Part shown: positions 16,429 through 22,907 of the stretch, one piece after another
How the letters are laid out: every line of letters begins with the position of its first letter
Numbering within the stretch: position 1 is the stretch's first letter
Assembly (NCBI GenBank): GCA_023266245.1
Contig: JAHFRO010000032.1
Location: 1,705-25,035, forward strand
Source: Betaproteobacteria bacterium
Lineage (GTDB): Bacteria; Pseudomonadota; Gammaproteobacteria; Burkholderiales; SG8-41
Direction: 5' to 3'
DNA length: 23,331 nucleotides
Program-made: the position numbers and the translations under genes
The notes under the pieces: model-generated
What the model was told of the DNA's origin: nothing
Databases searched by the model: none
The model's input: only the letters and a program-made list of their open reading frames with translations

Positions 16429-17358
16429 ATGTCATCCATGGCCGATCGCGACGGGCACATCTGGTACGACGGCAGGCTCGTGCCCTGGCGTAACGCCACC
16501 ACCCACGTTCTGACCCACACCCTGCATTACGGAATGGGCGTTTTCGAAGGGGTCCGCGCCTACAAGACGGTCAACGGCACCGCGATCTTCCGGCTGCGCG
16601 AGCATACCGACCGGCTGTTCCGCTCCGCGCACATCAACGGGATGAAAATCCCATACGACAGGCACACCCTGATCGAGGCGCAGAAGGAAGTGGTGCGCGC
16701 CAACGGGCTTGAGGCGTGCTACATCCGCCCGATCGCCTTCTACGGCTCCGAAGCGATGGGAATCTCGGCCAAGAACGTCAGCGTGCATGTGGCGGTTGCC
16801 GCCTGGCCGTGGGGCGCGTATCTGGGCGCGGAGGCGCTCGAACGCGGTATCCGCGTAAAGACCTCCTCCTACGTGCGCCATCACGTCAATGTCACGATGT
16901 GCCGGGCGAAATCGGTCGGCACCTATATGAATTCCATACTCGCGCACCAGGAAGCGGCACAGGACGGATATGACGAGGCGCTGCTGCTCGACGTGGACGG
17001 CTTCGTCGCCGAGGGCTCCGGGGAGAACATCTTCATCGTGCGCAACGGAACGCTCTACGAGCCCGAGCTCACTTCCGCGCTCGAGGGCATCACGCGTGAC
17101 GCGGTGATCCGCATCGCCCAGGACTTCGGCATAACGGTGGTCGCAAAGCGCATCACGCGCGACGAGGTCTATTGTGCGGACGAGGCGTTCTTCACCGGCA
17201 CCGCGGCGGAAGTCACTCCGATCCGCGAACTCGACAACCGTGTGATCGGGGAAGGCAGGCGCGGGCCAGTCACCGGAAGACTGCAGAAAGCGTTTTTCGA
17301 CTGCGTCGCGGGGAAGTCGGAAAAATACCGCGACTGGCTCACTTCCGTGGCGGGTTGA
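16429..17358 (+). CDS. ilvE: Branched-chain amino acid aminotransferase
   Basis: IlvE is the PLP enzyme that performs the last step of leucine, isoleucine and valine synthesis with glutamate as amino donor. The protein has 309 residues, equal to E. coli IlvE. Fold-type IV signatures are present: IWYDGRLVPWRNATTHVLTH and the HYGMGVFEGVRAY segment near the N-terminus, the Schiff-base lysine at position 161 (CRAKSVGTYMNS), the cofactor-phosphate region GFVAEGSGENIFIV, and FFTGTAAEVTPI. I chose the ATG at 16429 because GATGGG lies 8 bases upstream; a second ATG at 16438 is possible. The gene leads a same-strand run with the zinc-finger gene 8 bases downstream and waaF further on. Confidence 0.95.
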   Translation: MSSMADRDGHIWYDGRLVPWRNATTHVLTHTLHYGMGVFEGVRAYKTVNGTAIFRLREHTDRLFRSAHINGMKIPYDRHTLIEAQKEVVRANGLEACYIRPIAFYGSEAMGISAKNVSVHVAVAAWPWGAYLGAEALERGIRVKTSSYVRHHVNVTMCRAKSVGTYMNSILAHQEAAQDGYDEALLLDVDGFVAEGSGENIFIVRNGTLYEPELTSALEGITRDAVIRIAQDFGITVVAKRITRDEVYCADEAFFTGTAAEVTPIRELDNRVIGEGRRGPVTGRLQKAFFDCVAGKSEKYRDWLTSVAG

Positions 17359-17366
17359 TTGCCGGC

Positions 17367-17570
17367 ATGGCCGAACAGACCGTCAACAAGACGCGGCACA
17401 TCGAAGTGACGGCGGACGATCTGCCGCTGCACTGTCCGCTTCCCTCCATGAAGCTGTGGGACGCACACCCGCGCGTGTTCCTGCCGATCGAAAAGACCGG
17501 CGAAGCGCTGTGCCCCTACTGCGGAACGAAGTACACGCTCAAGGGTGGCCCTGCGCCCGGCAGCCACTAG
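17367..17570 (+). CDS. Small CHCC-type zinc-finger protein
   Basis: The 67-residue protein matches the zf-CHCC family also seen in the mitochondrial complex I subunit NDUFS6: Cys23 in LHCPLP, His34 in WDAHPRVFLPI, and Cys49 and Cys52 in ALCPYCGTKY form the zinc site. Its bacterial role is not known to me. The ATG at 17367 lies 8 bases after the ilvE stop codon, so it is probably coupled to it; the longer open frame upstream only overlaps ilvE in another frame. In many betaproteobacteria this gene sits between ilvE and waaF, as here. The stop codon is followed after nine bases by the left arm of a heptamer repeat. Confidence 0.88.
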   Translation: MAEQTVNKTRHIEVTADDLPLHCPLPSMKLWDAHPRVFLPIEKTGEALCPYCGTKYTLKGGPAPGSH

Positions 17571-17579
17571 CCGCCGCTC

Positions 17580-17739
17580 AAGGATGAAGGCAGAAGGATG
17601 AAGGATGAAGGTAACAGCGGTCTCGTTACCCTCGGCCTAGCCGTCTGGCCGGCTGGATTTTCGCAAGGCCGTAGCGCGTCCCGCAACGCCGTGCGTGTCC
17701 GTTCCCTTCTGCCTTCTGCCTTCTGCCTTCTGCCTTCAT
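17580..17739. repeat. Inverted heptamer arrays ending at the waaF start codon
   Basis: The left array, 17580-17611, has four units of the AAGGATG/AAGGCAG type plus a partial fifth. The right array, 17705-17739, has four perfect CCTTCTG units and a fifth CCTTCAT whose last two bases are the A and T of the waaF ATG. The arrays are complementary and about 93 bases apart, so the transcript between the zinc-finger gene and waaF could fold with the waaF start in or beside the stem. Confidence 0.9.
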
Positions 17740-18748
17740 GAAGATCCTCGTGGTTGCGCCGTCGTGGGTCGGCGACACGGTGCTCGCACAGCCCCTGTTC
17801 AGGCTGCTGCGCGCGCGTCATGCCGGCCTCGTGCTCGACGTGCTGGCACCGCGGTGGACGGCTCCGCTGCTCGAGCGCATGCCGGAAGTGCGGCGCGCCG
17901 TAGAGAATCCGTTCGGCCACGGCGAGCTGAGGCTGGCGGCGCGCCGGCGGCTCGCTCGTAAACTTGCCGCGGAACACTACGATCAGGCGATCGTCCTGCC
18001 CAATTCCTTCAAATCCGCCCTCGTTCCCTTGTTTGCCGGCATCCCGCTTCGCACCGGCTACATCGGGGAACTGCGCTTCGGCCTGCTCAACGACGCGCGG
18101 CGGCTGGACGGGAAGCGGCTGCCGCAAATCGCACAACGCTTTGCGGCTCTCGCGCTCCACCGCGGGGCGGCGCTGCAGCTTCCCCTTCCCGCCCTGGAGC
18201 TGCAGGTGGATGATGCACGGCGGCGCGCGACGCTCGCCCGGCTCGGGCTCGATTCGCGTCAGCCGGCGGCGTCGCTGTGCCCGGGCGCGGAGTACGGTCC
18301 GGCCAAGCGCTGGCCGGCGCATTATTTCGCCGAGCTCTCCCAGCGTCTCGCCGCGCGCGGATACGCGGTGTGGTTGATCGGTTCGCCGAACGACGCGGCG
18401 ATCGGCGCCGAGATCGAGCGGGCGAGTTCGGGCGCCTGCCGCAATCTGTGCGGCAGCACCTCGCTCGGCGAAGCGATTGACGTGCTCGCATCGAGCGCAC
18501 TGGTGGTGAGCAACGACTCCGGCCTGATGCACGTGGCCGCGGCCCTGCGCAAGCCGCTCATCGCGCTCTACGGCTCGAGCAGCCCCGCTTTCACGCCGCC
18601 GCTCTCCCCGACCGCGACCGTTCTCAAGCTCGACCTGCCGTGCAGTCCGTGCTTCCAGCGCGAATGCCCGCTCGGCCATTTCAACTGTATGATGCAGCTC
18701 ACTCCGGACAGGGTTTTGGCCGCGACCGACTTTGATAGAATTTCGTAG
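17738..18748 (+). CDS. waaF: Lipopolysaccharide heptosyltransferase II
   Basis: WaaF adds the second L-glycero-D-manno-heptose to the LPS inner core at the cytoplasmic face of the inner membrane, using ADP-heptose. The 336-residue GT-B protein (glycosyltransferase family 9) has the N-terminal ILVVAPSWVGDTVLAQPLFR loop, YDQAIVLPNSFKSALVP, the SLCPGAEYGPAKRWPAHYFA segment and the C-terminal nucleotide-sugar motif SNDSGLMHVAAALRKPLIALYGSSSP, typical of WaaF. The cysteine-containing end PCSPCFQRECPLGHFNCM is also characteristic. No Shine-Dalgarno sequence exists before the ATG: the preceding 33 bases are a CCTTCTG array. It continues the ilvE zinc-finger run, with an NTF2-like gene after it. Confidence 0.94.
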   Translation: MKILVVAPSWVGDTVLAQPLFRLLRARHAGLVLDVLAPRWTAPLLERMPEVRRAVENPFGHGELRLAARRRLARKLAAEHYDQAIVLPNSFKSALVPLFAGIPLRTGYIGELRFGLLNDARRLDGKRLPQIAQRFAALALHRGAALQLPLPALELQVDDARRRATLARLGLDSRQPAASLCPGAEYGPAKRWPAHYFAELSQRLAARGYAVWLIGSPNDAAIGAEIERASSGACRNLCGSTSLGEAIDVLASSALVVSNDSGLMHVAAALRKPLIALYGSSSPAFTPPLSPTATVLKLDLPCSPCFQRECPLGHFNCMMQLTPDRVLAATDFDRIS

Positions 18749-18813
18749 CCGGCAGTGAAGCGTGCACGGACCAGTACCGCAGCAATCAAAAGCCGACACT
18801 CGCGGTGCCGCAG

Positions 18814-19245
18814 ATGAAGAAAGCGCTGTTCCCCACCCCGCAGGACGCCGAGGCCGCGTTCTACGAAGCGTTCACCAAATCCGACCTGGAGGCGATGATG
18901 GCGGTGTGGGCCGATGACGACGACATTTACTGCGTGCATCCCAACGGCGCGCGCATCACCGGGATGGACCGGGTGCGCGAATCATGGCGGCAGATCTTCG
19001 CCAGCGGCCAGACGCTGCGCTTTCAGCTCCGTGATCAACAGTGCGTGCAGGGCATGATGCTCTCCGTGCACAGCGTCTACGAGTACATCACCATCGCCGG
19101 AGAGCCGCGCTCGCGCAGCCCGGTGATCGCGACCAACGTCTACCTGAGAACCGAGCGCGGCTGGCGCATGGTCGCGCATCACGCATCGCCCGCGCCCGTG
19201 AGCGGCGAACCCGAGCCGCGCCGTCAGGCGAAAACGCTGCATTGA
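18814..19245 (+). CDS. NTF2-like/SnoaL-like domain protein
   Basis: The 143-residue protein has the cone-shaped NTF2-like fold pattern: an N-terminal helix pair (PQDAEAAFYEAFTKSDLEAMMAVWADDDDIYCVHP), then RITGMDRVRESWRQIF and a beta-sheet ending TNVYLRTERGWRMVAHHASPAP. Members of this DUF4440/SnoaL group include ketosteroid isomerase-like enzymes and small-molecule binding proteins; the substrate is unknown. I prefer the ATG at 18814; a GTG at 18805 would add three residues. It follows waaF by 65 bases in the same orientation, an arrangement common in betaproteobacteria. Its stop codon is directly followed by a CACAGAG inverted repeat. Confidence 0.82.
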   Translation: MKKALFPTPQDAEAAFYEAFTKSDLEAMMAVWADDDDIYCVHPNGARITGMDRVRESWRQIFASGQTLRFQLRDQQCVQGMMLSVHSVYEYITIAGEPRSRSPVIATNVYLRTERGWRMVAHHASPAPVSGEPEPRRQAKTLH

Positions 19246-19248
19246 ACG

Positions 19249-19358
19249 ATTCACCACAGAGACACAGAGGCACGGAGAACGACGATTCAAAACGAACTCT
19301 CGTATTGATTTCGCTTTATTCTTGGAATCTCTGTGTCTCTGTGCCTCTGTGGTTGATT
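19249..19358. repeat. Inverted CACAGAG octamer element
   Basis: The left arm, 19249-19279, carries CACAGAGA, CACAGAGG and CACGGAGA in 8-base register; the right arm, 19327-19358, carries the reverse complement in three units. The arms are about 30 bases, nearly perfect, with a 47-base AT-richer loop. The element fills almost all of the space between the NTF2-like gene and the flavoprotein gene and could act as a terminator or transcript-end stem. Confidence 0.92.
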
Positions 19359-19377
19359 TACGTCTTAGAGGACTGCG

Positions 19378-20883
19378 ATGAGCACCGCCAACTTTGGCAA
19401 CCCCGACGTGATCGTGATCGGCGCCGGCAACGCCGCCTGCTGCGCGGCGCTCGCCACGCGCGAGAACGGCGCGAGCGTCATCCTCCTGGAGGCAGCGCCC
19501 ATCGAAGACTGCGGCGGCAACAGCCGCTACACCGCGGGCCTGATGCGCTTTGTGTTCAACGGGGTGGAGGACCTCTCGCAGGTCATCACCGATCTTACCG
19601 AGGATGAGAAGAAGAACGTGGACTTCGGCCTGTACACGGCCGAGCAGTATTACGACGACATGGGCCGCATCACCCAGTACCGCACCGATCCCGATCTGTG
19701 CGAGCTCCTCATCTCGCGCAGCTTCGAGACCCTGGTATGGATGCGCAAGAAGGGCGTCAAATTCCAGGCGAGCTTCGGCCGCCAGTCGTACCAGGTGGAT
19801 GGCAAGTGGAAGTTCTGGGGCGGCCTCGCGGCGGAAACCTGGGGCGGCGGGCCCGGGCTGATCGAGAACGAGCACAAGGCGTGCGCGCGCGAAGGCATCA
19901 AGATCTTCTACGAGACGCCGGCAATCGCGCTCATCACCGACAACGACGGCCGCGTCGCAGGCGTGCGCGCCAGGCACCAGGGCAAGAATGTCGGGATTCC
20001 CGCCAAGGCGGTGGTACTCGCATGCGGCGGCTTCGAGTCCAACGCCGAAATGCGCACGCGCTACCTCGGCCCCAACTGGGACCTCGCCAAGGTGCGCGGC
20101 ACCCGTTACAACACGGGCCTCGGCGTCAAGATGGCGCTCGAAGTCGGCGCGCTGCCCTACGGACATTGGTCGGGCTGCCATGCCGTGGGCTGGGACCTGA
20201 ATGCCCCGCCGTTCGGCGATCTCGCCGTCGGCGACAGCTTCCAGAAGCATAGCTACCCGTGGGGCATCATGGTGAACGCGCGCGGCGAGCGCTTCGTGGA
20301 CGAGGGCGCGGATTTCCGCAACTACACCTATGCCAAGTACGGCGCGGTGATCCTCGCGCAGCCGGGCATGTTCGCGTGGCAGATCTTCGACGCAAAGATC
20401 ATCCCCATGCTGCGCGACGAGTACCGCATCAAGCGGGTGACCAAGGTCAGGACCGACACGCTGGAGGAACTGGTGAAGAAGCTCGAGGGCGTGGACGCGG
20501 AAGCCTGCCTGCGCGAAATTCACGCCTACAACAAGGCGGTGCGCACCGACATCCCCTTCAACCCGGCGATCAAGGACGGGCGCTGCACCACGGGCCTCAA
20601 GGTCAACAAGACCAACTGGGCGAACACCCTGGATGAGCCGCCCTTCGAGGCTTACGCCGTGACCTGCGGCGTCACATTCACGTTCGGCGGCGTGAAGATC
20701 ACCAACAACGGTGAGGTCGAGGACACTACCGGCAAGCCCATCCCCGGCCTGTTTGCGGCGGGCGAGCTGGTGGGAGGGCTGTTCTACCATAATTATCCCG
20801 GCGGCACCGGGCTCACCTCGGGCGCGGTGTTCGGCAGGATCGCCGGAACCGGCGCTGCCGCCTGCGCCAAACAGCTTGGATGA
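19378..20883 (+). CDS. TcuA-like FAD-dependent tricarballylate/fumarate-reductase-type dehydrogenase
   Basis: The 501-residue flavoprotein has the N-terminal dinucleotide-binding motif DVIVIGAGNAACCAALATRE and the FAD contact EAAPIEDCGGNSRYTAGLMR, followed by the capping domain and the C-terminal FAD motif GLFAAGELVGGLFYHNYPGG. The GGNSRYT and HNYPGGTGLTSGAVFGRIAG patterns resemble TcuA, which oxidises tricarballylate to cis-aconitate in Salmonella. The family also contains urocanate, fumarate and 3-ketosteroid dehydrogenases, so the substrate is open. No TcuB-type electron acceptor is visible in the window. It begins at ATG 19378, preceded by AGAGGA at 7 bases. It heads a three-gene cassette with an aldolase homologue and an amidohydrolase, which suggests breakdown of a carboxylic acid. 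Confidence 0.87.
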   Translation: MSTANFGNPDVIVIGAGNAACCAALATRENGASVILLEAAPIEDCGGNSRYTAGLMRFVFNGVEDLSQVITDLTEDEKKNVDFGLYTAEQYYDDMGRITQYRTDPDLCELLISRSFETLVWMRKKGVKFQASFGRQSYQVDGKWKFWGGLAAETWGGGPGLIENEHKACAREGIKIFYETPAIALITDNDGRVAGVRARHQGKNVGIPAKAVVLACGGFESNAEMRTRYLGPNWDLAKVRGTRYNTGLGVKMALEVGALPYGHWSGCHAVGWDLNAPPFGDLAVGDSFQKHSYPWGIMVNARGERFVDEGADFRNYTYAKYGAVILAQPGMFAWQIFDAKIIPMLRDEYRIKRVTKVRTDTLEELVKKLEGVDAEACLREIHAYNKAVRTDIPFNPAIKDGRCTTGLKVNKTNWANTLDEPPFEAYAVTCGVTFTFGGVKITNNGEVEDTTGKPIPGLFAAGELVGGLFYHNYPGGTGLTSGAVFGRIAGTGAAACAKQLG

Positions 20884-20962
20884 ATTTCATTTCATGGACT
20901 TCGCGCTGGTCGAGCCGGGGAAACGCTGCTAAAGTTGCGCTCCAGAAATGCAGGAGGATGCG

Positions 20963-21742
20963 ATGAACGCCCCAGCGATCAAGGTCAACAAACCGGTCAG
21001 GGAACAGGTCAGCAAGACAGAGTGGGAAACACGCGTCAATCTCGCCGCCTGCTACCGCCTGATGCACGAATTCGGCATGGTCGAGATGGTTGCGAACCAC
21101 ATCTCCGCCCGCGTGCCGGGAACCACGAACGAGTTCCTGATCAATCCTTACGGCATGCTCTACGAGGAGATGACCGCCTCGAGCCTGGTCAGGATCGACC
21201 TCGACGGCAACATCCTGTTCAATGCCACCGATTACGGCATCAACCAGGCCGGCTACGTGATCCACAGCGCGATCCACGCTGCGCGCCATGATGTGGACTG
21301 CGTGATTCACACCCACACGCTGGCGGGCATGGCGGTGTCAGCGATGAAATGCGGTCTGATGCCGATCGCGCAGACCTCGATGCGCTGGGCGAAAGGCGTT
21401 TCGTACCACGCCTACGAGGGCATCGCGATCCATCTCGAGGAGCGCGACCGCCTGGTAAAGGATCTCGGCGACAACGACGCCATGATCCTCAAGAACCACG
21501 GGCTGCTCACCTGCGGGCCGAGCATCCCCGAGTGCTTCAACAATCACTACCGGCTCGAGCGCGCCTGCGAGCTGCAGGTGATGACGCTCTCCTGCAACAC
21601 CGAGATCGAGCTCCCGCCGCGGGAGATCATGGACGAGTCCTGGAAGTTGTTCCAGCCCGGCGTGCGGCGCCGCTTCGGGTGGCTGGAATGGCCGGCGCTG
21701 CTGCGCAAGCTCGACCGCATCGACCCCTCCTACCGCGACTGA
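20963..21742 (+). CDS. Class II aldolase/adducin-domain protein
   Basis: The 259-residue protein has the class II aldolase fold: MVANHISARVPG, the zinc histidines in CVIHTHTLAG and the later LKNHGLLTCG. The start is ATG 20963 because AGGAGG lies five bases before it; an in-frame ATG at 20948 overlaps that site. Where classical aldolases such as fuculose-1-phosphate aldolase carry a catalytic glutamate before the first helix (ExxLHxxIY), this protein has GYVIHSAIHAAR, the form seen in adducin and in adducin-like bacterial proteins. It may therefore be a decarboxylase, epimerase, hydratase or non-enzymatic member rather than a true aldolase. It follows the flavoprotein by 79 bases and probably belongs to the same pathway. 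Confidence 0.85.
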   Translation: MNAPAIKVNKPVREQVSKTEWETRVNLAACYRLMHEFGMVEMVANHISARVPGTTNEFLINPYGMLYEEMTASSLVRIDLDGNILFNATDYGINQAGYVIHSAIHAARHDVDCVIHTHTLAGMAVSAMKCGLMPIAQTSMRWAKGVSYHAYEGIAIHLEERDRLVKDLGDNDAMILKNHGLLTCGPSIPECFNNHYRLERACELQVMTLSCNTEIELPPREIMDESWKLFQPGVRRRFGWLEWPALLRKLDRIDPSYRD

Positions 21743-21757
21743 TACCCCCAACAGCCT

Positions 21758-21851
21758 TAACCGCAAAGGCGCAAAGAACGCAAAGAATTCGCAAAGGGAA
21801 TCTTCTGGATTTTCTTTGCGTTGCCTTCGCGCCTTCGCGTCTTTGCGGTGA
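21758..21851. repeat. Inverted CGCAAAG element
   Basis: The left arm, 21758-21798, has four CGCAAAG cores spaced 8, 9 and 11 bases; the right arm, 21812-21851, is the approximate reverse complement with CTTTGCG and CCTTCGCG units. The loop is only about 13 bases. It lies between the aldolase-like and amidohydrolase genes and ends about 30 bases before the latter's ATG. Confidence 0.9.
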
Positions 21852-21881
21852 GGATTTTGGCTTCTAGGCACGGAATCCCAA

Positions 21882-22769
21882 ATGCAGCCGCCGCTATGCC
21901 AGGGGCCCGATCCGCGGCCGCGCAAGCCGAAGTTCAGCATCCCGGCAGGCGCAACAGATTGTCACTGCCATCTCTTCGAGGAGCCGGGAAAGTACCCCCT
22001 GGCCGCAAACCGCAGTTACACCCCGCCGCTCTGTCCGCTCTCCGACTATCTGAAGCTGATGGAAACGCTGGGCCTCGCGCGCACCGTACAGGTCAACGCC
22101 AGCGCCTACGGGCACGACAACTCGGTGACGCTCGACGCCATCGCAGCGCTCGGTCAGAGCCGCGCCCGCGGCGTGGCGGGCCTGCATCCCGATGCAACCG
22201 GCAGGGAAATCGAGCGCCTGCACGCGGGCGGCATGCGCGGGGTGCGGCTCTCCACCTCGGTCAAGGGCTACGGCGGCCCGGAGCTGCTGGAAATCATGGG
22301 GCGCAAGATCCAGCCGTTCGGCTGGCATGTACAACTGCACGTCGATGACGGGCGCGAGCTCGCGGAGCTGGAGCAGCCGCTGTTGCGGCATCCGACACCG
22401 CTGGTGTTCGACCATCTCGGGCGCGTGCGCGGAGCCGACGGCGTCGGCTCACCCGGCTTCCAGGTACTGCTGCGCGTTCTCAAGCGGCGCGACGACTGCT
22501 GGGTGAAGATCTCGAGCTGGTACCGGCTGTCAAACTCCGGTCCGCCCGACTATGCCGACATGAAGCCGCTCGCCGCGGCGCTGGTCGCAGCGCGCCCCGA
22601 CCGCGTGATATGGGGCAGCAACTGGCCGCACCCGATCTGGCACGGCACCATGCCCAACGACGGCGATCTGCTCGATCTCTTCTGCGAGTGGGTGCCGGAT
22701 GAAGCGGCGCGCCAGCGGATCCTCGTCACTAATCCTGCGCACCTCTATGGCTTTGACGAGAAGCCGTGA
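21882..22769 (+). CDS. Amidohydrolase, LigI/2-pyrone-4,6-dicarboxylate lactonase-like
   Basis: The 295-residue protein follows the COG3618-type amidohydrolase pattern: IPAGATDCHCHLFE (HxH on strand 1), VQLHVDD, PLVFDHLGR and VIWGSNWPHPIW. Relatives include LigI, the lactonase of protocatechuate 4,5-cleavage, and other lactonases of sugar or aromatic acids. Most amidohydrolases have Asp at the end of strand 8 (WGTDWPHP); here the codon AAC gives Asn, so catalysis may differ, though such variants occur in the family as I recall it. The ATG at 21882 has no strong ribosome site and lies just after the CGCAAAG element. Co-location with the flavoprotein and aldolase-like gene suggests a hydrolysis step on a carboxylic or lactone substrate. 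The stop codon lies in the first unit of an octamer array. Confidence 0.86.
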   Translation: MQPPLCQGPDPRPRKPKFSIPAGATDCHCHLFEEPGKYPLAANRSYTPPLCPLSDYLKLMETLGLARTVQVNASAYGHDNSVTLDAIAALGQSRARGVAGLHPDATGREIERLHAGGMRGVRLSTSVKGYGGPELLEIMGRKIQPFGWHVQLHVDDGRELAELEQPLLRHPTPLVFDHLGRVRGADGVGSPGFQVLLRVLKRRDDCWVKISSWYRLSNSGPPDYADMKPLAAALVAARPDRVIWGSNWPHPIWHGTMPNDGDLLDLFCEWVPDEAARQRILVTNPAHLYGFDEKP

Positions 22770-22837
22770 GATCGTGAGGTCGTGAGATCGGGAGATCGAG
22801 AAGCCGTGAGATCGGGAGATCGTGAAATCGTGAAATG
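22766..22837. repeat. Nine-unit GTGAGATC octamer array
   Basis: Nine 8-base units stand in exact register (72 bases): four variants of GTGAGATC, then GAGAAGCC, then four more. The first unit contains the amidohydrolase stop codon. The sequence GAGAAGCCGTGAGATCG occurs at 22758-22774 and again at 22798-22814, 40 bases apart, showing that the array grew by a duplication that copied the end of the gene. Confidence 0.92.
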
Positions 22838-22872
22838 GAAAACCCGCTCTCACGCCCTCCCGTCCGTTCTGT

Positions 22873-22907
22873 CTCATCCCTCCTCCCCCCTCCCTCATCC
22901 CTCGGAA
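22873..22907. repeat. CTCATCC heptamer array abutting the yheT-like start
   Basis: Five 7-base units in register (CTCATCC, CTCCTCC, CCCCTCC, CTCATCC, CTCGGAA) finish at 22907, and the ATG of the hydrolase begins at 22908. The leader is almost wholly pyrimidine, so it offers only a weak GGAA as a ribosome site. Confidence 0.8.

Noticed and set aside
20948..20962. Upstream ATG at 20948 as start of the aldolase-like gene
   Set aside because: The AGGAGG ribosome site overlaps the codons after it and is well spaced for the ATG at 20963.
20884..20962. TAAAGT near 20929 as a promoter for the aldolase-like gene
   Set aside because: No matching -35 hexamer at a suitable distance; transcription from the flavoprotein gene is simpler.
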